A DNA stretch of 64,000 nt from Halapricum desulfuricans (lineage in GTDB: Archaea; Halobacteriota; Halobacteria; Halobacteriales; Haloarculaceae), in NCBI RefSeq assembly GCF_017094525.1, contig NZ_CP064788.1, forward strand, positions 1,845,030-1,909,029, given 5' to 3'. Positions 51,561-60,011 of the stretch are shown here, piece after piece (position 1 is the stretch's first letter; every line of letters begins with the position of its first letter). The position numbers and the translations under genes were made by a program. The notes below the pieces were generated by a model. The model saw only the letters and a list, made by a program, of their open reading frames with translations, had not been told where the DNA came from and made no database searches.

Positions 51561-54142
51561 ACAATCCCGGTCTGGGTTTTCTCCCTGCTGCGACATCCGG
51601 TCTGGATATTGCAGGCATCCGCGTCATCAGACGTTTCAATCCCGGTCTGGGTTTTCTCCCTGCTGCGACAGGACGGTGACATCGGGTACTTCGAGGAGCA
51701 GGGCGGTTTCAATCCCGGTCTGGGTTTTCTCCCTGCTGCGACCGGATCTACGGCGCTCGGGCGCGGATCGAAAACATCGTTTCAATCCCGGTCTGGGTTT
51801 TCTCCCTGCTGCGACCCGGCGGATTCCGCTACCGAGAGCGTGCCGGAGTGGTTTCAATCCCGGTCTGGGTTTTCTCCCTGCTGCGACAACCGGGCGGCCT
51901 TCAATAGCGTTGTATGCTTGCCGTTTCAATCCCGGTCTGGGTTTTCTCCCTGCTGCGACGAGTGCACTGAAAGACGAGTTGAACGTTCTCGGCGTTTCAA
52001 TCCCGTCGTGGGTTTTCTCCCTGCTGCGACCCCTCTTTGTCCTCGGGGTGGTTTGGGACGATCTCCCCGTTTCAATCCCGTCGTGGGTTTTCTCCCTGCT
52101 GCGACGCTATGGTCGTTCTGTAAGCGATGAATCTTCCAGATCGTTTCAATCCCGTCGTGGGTTTTCTCCCTGCTGCGACTATAGACTTCAACGCGGTGCG
52201 TGACGGCTTTATGCGTTTCAATCCCGTCGTGGGTTTTCTCCCTGCTGCGACGACAGCATTGAGTTTTACACTGTTCTATCCAGTGCGTTTCAATCCCGTC
52301 GTGGGTTTTCTCCCTGCTGCGACAACAAGCGCTACCTCCAACTCGTCGGCGACGTCAAGTTTCAATCCCGTCGTGGGTTTTCTCCCTGCTGCGACGGTAC
52401 ATCGACGCTCCCGTGGTCGTAGTGCATGCTAGTTTCAATCCCGTCGTGGGTTTTCTCCCTGCTGCGACCATATCGTGCTGTTCCAGCGCGGCCTTGAGAT
52501 GGTGTTTCAATCCCGTCGTGGGTTTTCTCCCTGCTGCGACTGTTGATGATGGCCAGGATGAGCCAGAGGTGCAAGAGTTTCAATCCCGTCGTGGGTTTTC
52601 TCCCTGCTGCGACCGACGACCCTCGCGATGGGCGTCGCGCTCGCCCTGTTTCAATCCCGTCGTGGGTTTTCTCCCTGCTGCGACCAGAAACTTTCCTAAG
52701 GTGATCTCAATGACTATCAAGTTTCAATCCCGTCGTGGGTTTTCTCCCTGCTGCGACACGGCGACGGCGATCGCCACTACGTCGAGAACCCGGTGTTTCA
52801 ATCCCGTCGTGGGTTTTCTCCCTGCTGCGACTCGTCTCCGGCGCGGACGGCGTCCCTGTTCTTGATGTTTCAATCCCGTCGTGGGTTTTCTCCCTGCTGC
52901 GACCTGGGTGACGGCTACTGGCAAGGAGTTCCTCCGCGAGTTTCAATCCCGTCGTGGGTTTTCTCCCTGCTGCGACCTGGGTGACGGCTACTGGCAAGGA
53001 GTTCCTCCGCGAGTTTCAATCCCGTCGTGGGTTTTCTCCCTGCTGCGACCTGACAGCTAGCGTCAGCGTTCCCGTGACCGCCAGGTTTCAATCCCGTCGT
53101 GGGTTTTCTCCCTGCTGCGACGCGACGCTCCACATCAAGGCGCCCGAGCACCAGCGTTTCAATCCCGTCGTGGGTTTTCTCCCTGCTGCGACAGTCTCGC
53201 GGACCTGGATATCGTACTGGCCGTAGTCAATGTTTCAATCCCGTCGTGGGTTTTCTCCCTGCTGCGACGCGCCAACAGGAACTCCTGCACCTCCTGCCAG
53301 CCTCGTTTCAATCCCGTCGTGGGTTTTCTCCCTGCTGCGACACGCAGACAGTCGCGATCGCGTCGTCCGCGAGTTGATGTTTCAATCCCGTCGTGGGTTT
53401 TCTCCCTGCTGCGACCCGACGCCTTCGGTGGTGTGATCGACCGGTTTAGTTTCAATCCCGTCGTGGGTTTTCTCCCTGCTGCGACGTCATTCAGCTCTCG
53501 GAGGAACTCTTCGATCACATGTTTCAATCCCGTCGTGGGTTTTCTCCCTGCTGCGACGACGCTCTGCACGACTCGCCGAGCGTAGCCCGCCGTGTTTCAA
53601 TCCCGTCGTGGGTTTTCTCCCTGCTGCGACGCCGCATTACAGCGGCGACGACGGCCACGTAGATAAGGTTTCAATCCCGTCGTGGGTTTTCTCCCTGCTG
53701 CGACTCCATTACCTCGCGGCAGTGTCGGCAGGCGGCGATGTTTCAATCCCGTCGTGGGTTTTCTCCCTGCTGCGACACGACGGCAGGGACTGATCGCCAT
53801 GTCCGGGACTGATGTTTCAATCCCGTCGTGGGTTTTCTCCCTGCTGCGACGACGCTGGTCCTGGGCGACGTGCTCGCGACAGATCGGTTTCAATCCCGTC
53901 GTGGGTTTTCTCCCTGCTGCGACCGGACGTCCTCGCGGGATCGCTCGGCGGCGTCGCGATGTTTCAATCCCGTCGTGGGTTTTCTCCCTGCTGCGACGGG
54001 AGAATCAGTTTGACGTACGGCGCGAGCGGGAGCGTTTCAATCCCGTCGTGGGTTTTCTCCCTGCTGCGACGATCTCGGCCGTTTCAGGCTCTCTACTTGT
54101 GTGTGGTTTCAATCCCGTCGTGGGTTTTCTCCCTGCTGCGAC
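51558..54142 (-). CRISPR. CRISPR array 1: 36 repeats, 35 spacers, leader on the right
   Basis: Thirty-six 37-bp repeats spaced by 34-38-bp spacers. On the plus strand they read GTTTCAATCCC ... GGGTTTTCTCCCTGCTGCGAC; transcription is leftward from the leader at 54143. Repeats 1-6 (51558-51959) have GTTTCAATCCC then GGTCTGGG. Repeats 7-36 (51994-54142) have GTCGTGGG instead. The leader-distal repeat (51558-51594) has lost its outer four bases and abuts a truncated permease gene. Spacers at 52904-52939 and 52977-53012 are identical. The 5' handle left by Cas6 would be ATTGAAAC. Confidence 0.98.
52904..53012 (-). repeat. Duplicated spacer-repeat unit in array 1
   Basis: The 36-bp spacers 52904-52939 and 52977-53012 are identical, separated by the repeat 52940-52976. 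This is a tandem duplication of one unit, most simply by unequal recombination. Confidence 0.95.
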
Positions 54143-54259
54143 AGGGGGTCGAAATCCGTCCAGAGCGAGTATAAATCTTGCTCCGCTCGTGAATTTCGCG
54201 CCCCTGTTCGTCGACCGGGGCCGTACAGAGACTTCAAAAAGGTCCACGAAGATATCGAC
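54143..54259 (-). promoter_or_regulatory. Leader of CRISPR array 1
   Basis: About 112 bp next to the newest repeat are nearly identical to 63749-63860 in inverted orientation, with about ten differences, eight of them outside the ends. In the direction of transcription it contains GATTTATACT (TATA box, around 54170-54179), about 30 nt before the first repeat, so transcripts should begin at or near the repeat. Conserved leader-end sequence TTTCGACCCCCT touches the repeat and is the likely recognition site for Cas1-Cas2 integration. Confidence 0.85.
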
Positions 54260-54922
54260 TCAGGTCTGCAATGACCAGGCCTTCGATAGTAGCTCACCCG
54301 AGAACGAAACCCTGACTTGTTTGGCTTTTTCACTCGTGTCCGCCTCGACGACTTCGGCCTCTTCGAGAGCATTGACGTGTCGAATGACGGTGCTTTTTGA
54401 TTGGCCGGTCCCGTCGGCAATCCCCGTGAGCGTCTGCCACCCGTCGCCGATGACGATCGATTCAAATGTTTTCTGCGTGCGCTCGGGCACTCGCGCGGTC
54501 AGCTCCGGTAACGACAGTGGACGGACATCCTGGTCGATATCACTGAAAAACAGCGCCTGATCGACACGGTGTGAAAAAACGAGCGACGCGATCGTCAACG
54601 GAAGCAAGATATCCCGCGCACCACCGCCAAGGGAAACGATCGTCTCGGACTCGTCCGGGACTGACTCCAGTATAGCACAGCACTCCCGAACCGTCTTTTC
54701 GAAACCCTCTGTCGAGACTCGCTCGATGGTGTGATCTGCAGCTGCTTCGATCTCCTGCAGTAGCGACTCGACGTCTGCAATTGCTCGGTTCGCTCGTTCA
54801 GTATCGGATTCCTCGTCTGGACGGATCATTACGACCGTATCGTCCGCGCTGAGGCCAGTCGTGACGACTGGGCGGGTCACCCGCCGCGTGTCGTAGCCGA
54901 TCGGCGAAACATAGGTCCGCAT
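54260..54922 (-). CDS. csa3: Csa3-family CARF-domain transcription regulator
   Basis: A 220-residue protein: an N-terminal CARF Rossmann-like domain (MRTYVSPIGYDTRRVTRPVV, VSLGGGARDILLPLTIASLV) and a C-terminal winged helix (about 155-215; LTGIADGTGQSKSTVIRHVN). Csa3 proteins bind cyclic tetra-adenylate and regulate cas operons or spacer acquisition. The gene lies between the array 1 leader and the cas operon, divergent from cas6. TTTACTCC on the minus strand about 25 bp upstream is a TATA-like site. The ATG at 54922 was chosen over 55009, which adds 29 residues of no CARF pattern. Confidence 0.85.
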   Translation of the reverse strand: MRTYVSPIGYDTRRVTRPVVTTGLSADDTVVMIRPDEESDTERANRAIADVESLLQEIEAAADHTIERVSTEGFEKTVRECCAILESVPDESETIVSLGGGARDILLPLTIASLVFSHRVDQALFFSDIDQDVRPLSLPELTARVPERTQKTFESIVIGDGWQTLTGIADGTGQSKSTVIRHVNALEEAEVVEADTSEKAKQVRVSFSGELLSKAWSLQT

Positions 54923-55024
54923 GCGTTGTCTCTGCGCGGCCTGGAGTAAATGCGTGTCGCTGCACTCTGTCGAAGTGGCCCGCCAAAAGTTGCGCCGTCG
55001 CGCATACATCTGATTACTTCCAAA

Positions 55025-55040
55025 TAAGTTTTAAGTGCTT
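55025..55040 (+). promoter_or_regulatory. Promoter of the cas operon
   Basis: TAAGTTTTAAGTGC, about 25-30 bp upstream of the cas6 ATG (55060), is a TATA box predicting a leaderless transcript. It sits in the 137-bp divergent region with csa3, the likely place for Csa3 binding. Confidence 0.55.
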
Positions 55041-55059
55041 ATCGTGTGAACGGCGGGCC

Positions 55060-55950
55060 ATGGCACTTACCGACGGGCTGGACGGCCAAGCCAGTCCGAG
55101 GGTCCGACGAGTGACCGCGACGCTGACGCCCGACTCACGGTTTCCCGTTCCGCAGTCTGACGGATACTCCGTGTATTCGGCACTGCTATCGATCTTGTCG
55201 GATACTGACGAGGATGTCGGTTCGAGCGTCCACGACTCTGAGTTGGGGAGCCTCCACTGCAGCGGGTTACAGGGGCGGTTCGGCGAGAGTGACCGGCCGC
55301 ATCACAAGACGCTGCTTCCGGGCGAAACCTACGAGCTTTCGCTTGGGATCGTTCACCCCGACGACGAGGCCGTCTTTCAGGCACTCGTGAACGCGCTCGT
55401 GCTGGAAGGCGAATCGATCAAATTGAGTCACGGATCGCTCACTGTCGAGCGCTTCGAGAGCGAGAACGCGAGTCCCGAGGAGCTGCTGGAACAGGCGAGC
55501 GAGTACGACGATCCGACGATCGAGATCACGTTCGAGACGCCGACGTGTATCGAGGAGAGCGGGGAAGTAACGACGATGTTCCCCCACAGGTGGGCGGTGT
55601 TCAACTCGCTGCAGGGCAAGTGGAACAAGTCCTGTCCCGAGGATCTGGAACTCGACCTCTCACGGAAAGACGTCGAAGCGCACGTGATTGAGAAGCCAGA
55701 TCCGGGACAGCATGACGGATACTGTCTCGACACCCACAGCGTGCTGGTCAATCGCGTCAAGAACGACGACGGGGAAAACCGGAACCTCTTCTCGCAAGGG
55801 TTCACAGGCACGTGCGCCTACGAGTTCAAGGACGCGAGCGAGAGCGTCGAGAATGCGGTGACGGCCCTGGCGCTGTTCGGGGAGTACAGTGGTATCGGGA
55901 GTGCGGTTGCAAGAGGGTGCGGAGATGTGGAGGTCGAAATAGATTCATGA
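55060..55950 (+). CDS. cas6: CRISPR pre-crRNA endoribonuclease Cas6
   Basis: A 296-residue RAMP protein expected to cut the repeat 8 nt before the spacer. The final GIGSAVARGCGDVEV is the glycine-rich loop of Cas6. H-bearing segments include RPHHKTLLPGETYEL and the candidate catalytic histidine in LSHGSLTVER; which histidine is catalytic is not certain. SFLWxxK-like segment WAVFNSLQGKWNKSCPE lies mid-chain. It heads the operon and its TGA overlaps the cas10d ATG (ATGA). Both repeat types in the window keep the same 3' handle, so one Cas6 can serve both. Confidence 0.88.
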   Translation: MALTDGLDGQASPRVRRVTATLTPDSRFPVPQSDGYSVYSALLSILSDTDEDVGSSVHDSELGSLHCSGLQGRFGESDRPHHKTLLPGETYELSLGIVHPDDEAVFQALVNALVLEGESIKLSHGSLTVERFESENASPEELLEQASEYDDPTIEITFETPTCIEESGEVTTMFPHRWAVFNSLQGKWNKSCPEDLELDLSRKDVEAHVIEKPDPGQHDGYCLDTHSVLVNRVKNDDGENRNLFSQGFTGTCAYEFKDASESVENAVTALALFGEYSGIGSAVARGCGDVEVEIDS

Positions 55951-58370
55951 ATCAAAAGACAAAACACTCGATAGAAGCGGCTGAAAACGCCCATCGCTGG
56001 CTCGTCGACAGTAGCCTCTATTCGAACGTCCTCACGAGTGCGGGTGAATACGACTCCAAAATCGAACCGGAAGAAAACGCGTCGCTTGCTGCACACGTCC
56101 TGAACGCGGTCACCGTCGCGGTGAACTCCTTCGTCTACGATGCGTTCTCGCCAGGGGACGACATCGAAGACTACGAGGAGGAGATTCGAGTCCTTGCGTC
56201 CGCGACGGCCCTCCACGACACGAACAAGTACGTCCGCGAAGCGTACGAGTTCGAGGCTGACGACAACACGGGAGCGGCCTTCGAGGTTTACTTTGGCGAC
56301 CACGACGAGGTCGACAACGAAGGGGACGACTTCGGAATCGAGGAGTTTCTCGGTGAGGGATACCGTGAGGATCTCCTCTATCTCGTTCAGCGGTGTGAGA
56401 TCGGCGAGGATAGCCGAGAAACCCGACGGATGGACACCGAGTTCCGCGGTCTGGAGCGGTACTGCAGGATCGGCGATCAAGTCGCGTCGATCGCACAGCG
56501 AGATGGCGTCAACGCGGTGTACGAGAAACTCGTCGAGAAGTTCGACGAGCGAACCGTCCATCACCTGTCGTTCGATGCGCTCGAACAGCCAGTCCTGAAC
56601 GACCTCCTCGTTGGATCGGTCAAGGAAGTCCTGAGCGGAGACGGCGACAGAGAGGCGTTCGGTGTTCCGATTGGAAGTACGGCCGATACGGTGGTTTACC
56701 TCGGGGACGATATCAATCGCAAGGAGCTACGGACTCAGGTCGAGGAAATCGTTCCGAGCAAGGTCAACGAGGAATTCGACTTTTCCTGCAAGCTCAATTG
56801 GAACGCCTTCGATTACGACATCCTCGCCGAAGTCGGCATTCCAGTGGCCGAAAAGGAGGAGATCATCGCCGACGCATTCCGCGACCTGCTTCACGATGGA
56901 ACGGCGGGTGTCGAGGGGTTCGAACACATCCCTGAGGAGTTCGATCAGTACTTCCCGGTCCTTGCAAAAGCGATCTATCTCGACGGTCGGTCGGAATTCG
57001 ACGATGAATCGATCCAGGATGCCTATGACGAAATCCGCGAGAACCAAGGGGCACAGAAAGCCAAAATTCACTTCATCGCCTACCTGATCCGAGAGTTCGA
57101 CGACGTTCAGCCGTTCTTACAGACGCTTCTCGAAGAGCTTGAGCCGGATCTTCATGAGGAACTCGAACCGGAAAGTGACGCTATCGGCACCGCCATTGAT
57201 CGGTTCTTCGGTAAAACCGCCGTTCGGACACTCGGAACGAAAGACGAGATGTGTTTCCTCTGTGGCGAACAGACCGAAACCAAGTATCAGAAGGGTCTGA
57301 GCGCAATCTACCGGACTCAGGAGTACTCGCGGCGGGTCGAACCACACGCCAAGTACAAGTCGATCTGTGAGGTGTGCAACCTGGAATACGCACTCCTCGC
57401 CGATATCTGCGACCGGAGTGGCATCAGTACGAACAACGACCTCGAAGTGGCATATTTCTACTTCGACGACTTTCTCGGCGACGTTCGACTCCGGGGTCGT
57501 CGATCGGGGAGCATCGTGCAGGGCGATACGATCGACATCGACGACCCGGAGATCACGAGGAGTTTGATCGGTCCGCAGTACTTCATCCAGCCGTTCTACA
57601 TCATCGACGAGAATCACCGGATGTCGGTTGTCCGCCAGATCATGCAGACGGCCAGGGACTCTGGGATGAAGGTGGTCATCGGACGCCCGTTCACGCGCTT
57701 CCAGAGCGCGGACGAGGTTTTCACTGACGAGGAGGCCACCCGACCACAAGAACTCTTGGGACTCGACGAAGCGCGACGGTTCGGACCGCTTCCCGACTTC
57801 GTCGATTGGACAGACGACTCGCATCTCCGACGAGCACTCGCGCTGTTCAAGATCATGAGCATGGTCGGGCAGGATGCGAACATGTCGAATCCGTACATTC
57901 ACCTCGACAGAGACACCTTCCACAGCATCGCGAATTACGCAGTCGTCAACCACGACAATGCAACTGGACTGTCAGATATCAGATCGTACTTCGAGACGTA
58001 TCACACGGAGGCATTCATGAACATGCAAACGGTCGCTGAACGAGGGATCGACCTCTTCGGCGAGCAATACGACAGCAAGTACAAGAAAACGAAGGTCTTC
58101 CGCGAGGCGCTGGACGCGTTCCTCAGCGGCATGCACCAGGATATGGACGACGAGGAGTTACTCGAATACGTTGCGAGCCAGGTGTACGCCGCCGCGGACC
58201 GGGAGGACTACGCAGGCCACGTCGAAACCGAAGACGCGAAGGCCTTCGTCGAAGCGCTCCGGTCGTATCTGGTCGAGAACGACCTGCACGACCTGAAGAA
58301 ACTGTCCGACTGGGAAGACGCACTGGTGAACTCGTACTACTACGCGTACGACCAACTGCTGTACGACTAA
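55947..58370 (+). CDS. cas10d: Cas10d, large subunit of the type I-D effector, with HD nuclease domain
   Basis: An 807-residue protein. N-terminal HD domain: H50 in SLAAHVLN and the doublet H90-D91 in ATALHDTNKYV, followed by K94. Zinc-binding pairs C436/C439 (MCFLCGEQ) and C474/C477 (CEVCN) lie mid-chain, as in Cas10 proteins. No GGDD cyclase motif is seen; the palm-like region has YFYFDDFLGDVRL. This is the signature gene of subtype I-D (also called csc3). It recognises target DNA in the effector, and its HD domain is the presumed nuclease. It starts within the cas6 stop and ends 2 bp before csc2. Confidence 0.87.
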   Translation: MNQKTKHSIEAAENAHRWLVDSSLYSNVLTSAGEYDSKIEPEENASLAAHVLNAVTVAVNSFVYDAFSPGDDIEDYEEEIRVLASATALHDTNKYVREAYEFEADDNTGAAFEVYFGDHDEVDNEGDDFGIEEFLGEGYREDLLYLVQRCEIGEDSRETRRMDTEFRGLERYCRIGDQVASIAQRDGVNAVYEKLVEKFDERTVHHLSFDALEQPVLNDLLVGSVKEVLSGDGDREAFGVPIGSTADTVVYLGDDINRKELRTQVEEIVPSKVNEEFDFSCKLNWNAFDYDILAEVGIPVAEKEEIIADAFRDLLHDGTAGVEGFEHIPEEFDQYFPVLAKAIYLDGRSEFDDESIQDAYDEIRENQGAQKAKIHFIAYLIREFDDVQPFLQTLLEELEPDLHEELEPESDAIGTAIDRFFGKTAVRTLGTKDEMCFLCGEQTETKYQKGLSAIYRTQEYSRRVEPHAKYKSICEVCNLEYALLADICDRSGISTNNDLEVAYFYFDDFLGDVRLRGRRSGSIVQGDTIDIDDPEITRSLIGPQYFIQPFYIIDENHRMSVVRQIMQTARDSGMKVVIGRPFTRFQSADEVFTDEEATRPQELLGLDEARRFGPLPDFVDWTDDSHLRRALALFKIMSMVGQDANMSNPYIHLDRDTFHSIANYAVVNHDNATGLSDIRSYFETYHTEAFMNMQTVAERGIDLFGEQYDSKYKKTKVFREALDAFLSGMHQDMDDEELLEYVASQVYAAADREDYAGHVETEDAKAFVEALRSYLVENDLHDLKKLSDWEDALVNSYYYAYDQLLYD

Positions 58371-58372
58371 CA

Positions 58373-59317
58373 ATGACACTCGAAACCCCCGACAAAGGCC
58401 TCGTTGAATCGTTCGACATCTACCGCAAGCGCAAGCCCTCGGTGACGCTCGTCGTTCGGCGCGAGATCCTCGAACCGACGCTGTTCCGAAACTCCAACCA
58501 CGATCGTGCGGAAACCCAGGAGTTCGGTGACAAACTCCACGCACAGGTGAATGGAGAGAAGTTCACGAGCAAGGAGCGGCTGACCGGTCTCGACCTGCTC
58601 CGACGCCTGGATGACGACCTTGTGGACGACGCCTACGCGTACAACGAGCCGACCAACCTAGAGGAATCGCTTAACGTCGATACGGTGACCTACGGGCTTG
58701 CGGGGACCGGTGATCAGGACTTCGCCGTCAAATCCCGCGTCGTCGAGGGATACACCTACACGACAGAGGAGTACGACCTGATGAACAAGGAAACTCGCAA
58801 TGCGGTCCACGAGTCCGGGACGATGCGCGACGAGAAGGGCGAACAGTCCGAAGCGCTGTTCGATTTCGTCAAAGTCCAGCCTGGGAACGATCTCGTCCAC
58901 TTCATTACGCTCGAGGCAGCGACGTCCGAGATGCTGCTGTACACTCTGCACAACGTACTGAACACGGGGAAGTACGGAGCTCGCGAAACCCGGACCGGGC
59001 GAAACGTCCGGAACGAAATTCTCGGCGTGGTCCTCGGAGATCACGACACCTCCCTCTCGACTGGCGAACTCCTGATGGAATATCACGAACCCGGCGACGA
59101 CCTGACCGACAGCATCGGGTCATACGTCAGTGAGGTTCGGCAGTCGGACTGGGACGTGTACGGCGATATCGCCGGAGCCGATCCAAGTCCGTCGTGGTTC
59201 GATCGCATGGTCGCCGTTGCCGGACGGGAAACTGACGACGCCGACGAAATCCTTCGAGAGGAGTTCGAGTCGCTGACCGCAGCTGCTCGTGACACCTTCG
59301 GCGTCGACAATGATTGA
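58373..59317 (+). CDS. csc2: Csc2, the Cas7 backbone subunit of type I-D
   Basis: A 314-residue RAMP protein that should polymerise along the crRNA. Csc2-like features are RREILEPTLFRNSNHDRAET near the N-terminus, KSRVVEGYTYTTEEYD centrally, and the block FITLEAATSEMLLYTLHNVL followed by NTGKYGARETRTGRNVRNEI. The first AUG stands 2 bp after the cas10d stop, so it is coupled. Its last 8 bp overlap csc1. Confidence 0.87.
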   Translation: MTLETPDKGLVESFDIYRKRKPSVTLVVRREILEPTLFRNSNHDRAETQEFGDKLHAQVNGEKFTSKERLTGLDLLRRLDDDLVDDAYAYNEPTNLEESLNVDTVTYGLAGTGDQDFAVKSRVVEGYTYTTEEYDLMNKETRNAVHESGTMRDEKGEQSEALFDFVKVQPGNDLVHFITLEAATSEMLLYTLHNVLNTGKYGARETRTGRNVRNEILGVVLGDHDTSLSTGELLMEYHEPGDDLTDSIGSYVSEVRQSDWDVYGDIAGADPSPSWFDRMVAVAGRETDDADEILREEFESLTAAARDTFGVDND

Positions 59318-60011
59318 ACGGACCTACGAGGCAACGCTGTACGCACCGCTCTTCTATTCGAGTTCGGAAGGGCGGTCGATCCGGACCCAGCCGACGCTCT
59401 CGGCAACTGCGCTCATGCACGCGCTCGGCTACCGGTACTTTGGGCTCGAAAAGCGATACGCCGAACGCGGCGACGAGGCGACGAGTCCCGATTACAGCCA
59501 TCTCGTCGAACAGCCGTACTTCGTCACCGACATGCGGCCGGTCAGCGTGGAGACCGACGAACGAACGTTTCGAAGCACGGACTACCGATCTGAGCGGCAC
59601 TTCACGACGAACGACAAGGACGTAGCTGAACGAATCAACGGCAAGAAGGCCGTTCCAAACATCCTCGAAACCTCCGGCGCAGCGTGGCAAACCATTCGGA
59701 ACTACGTCGGAATCGCGCCAGGGTCGACCTTTGAGTTCACGATCTGGAGTGACGATCCGCTCCCAGACCGGCCGTTCTTCCGGATGGGTGTCAAACAGAC
59801 CGGTGAGTTCAGAGCGCAAGAACGGTCCCTCAGTACGATTGTTCTCAACAAGTTTCTGCTCTCCGAAGTCTACGGTCTTCCGGATGATCTGCTGACCGAA
59901 GCGATGAAACGGAGTGCATCTTTCAACCGCGGCAACGATCCACGACTCCAGCACTTCGTCAGCGTCGATCCGTCGTTCGTTCGCGACCGGATCGTTCCGG
60001 AGGTGGTCTGA
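59310..60011 (+). CDS. csc1: Csc1, the Cas5-like subunit of type I-D
   Basis: A 233-residue RAMP protein expected to cap the crRNA 5' handle. The start MIERTYEATLYAPLFYSSSE with EGRSIRTQPTLSATALMHAL matches the N-terminal Csc1 pattern. TFEFTIWSDDPLPDRPFFRM and GVKQTGEFRAQE follow. The ATG at 59310 overlaps the csc2 stop by 8 bp; an upstream in-frame codon at 59289 would lengthen this overlap. Its TGA shares a base with the cas3' ATG (TGATG). Confidence 0.85.
   Translation: MIERTYEATLYAPLFYSSSEGRSIRTQPTLSATALMHALGYRYFGLEKRYAERGDEATSPDYSHLVEQPYFVTDMRPVSVETDERTFRSTDYRSERHFTTNDKDVAERINGKKAVPNILETSGAAWQTIRNYVGIAPGSTFEFTIWSDDPLPDRPFFRMGVKQTGEFRAQERSLSTIVLNKFLLSEVYGLPDDLLTEAMKRSASFNRGNDPRLQHFVSVDPSFVRDRIVPEVV

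Noticed and set aside
51558-54142. Array 1 as a coding tandem-repeat protein gene
   Set aside because: Spacers differ in sequence and vary from 34 to 38 bp, so the frame shifts from unit to unit; leader and cas genes make it a CRISPR array.
51636-54200. Long open frames with repeated peptides such as FNPVVGFLPAAT and SIPSWVFSLLR
   Set aside because: They are translations of the 37-bp CRISPR repeats on either strand, kept open by chance because the repeats contain no stop codons in those frames.
55947-58370. Type III Cas10 with cyclase activity
   Set aside because: No GGDD motif was found, and the gene is followed by Cas3'-type helicase and I-D RAMPs rather than Csm or Cmr genes.
55947-59317. 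Subtype I-B (Cas8b-Cas7-Cas5) assignment
   Set aside because: The large subunit has an HD domain and zinc pairs of Cas10 type, the helicase has no HD domain, and the RAMP proteins resemble Csc2 and Csc1.
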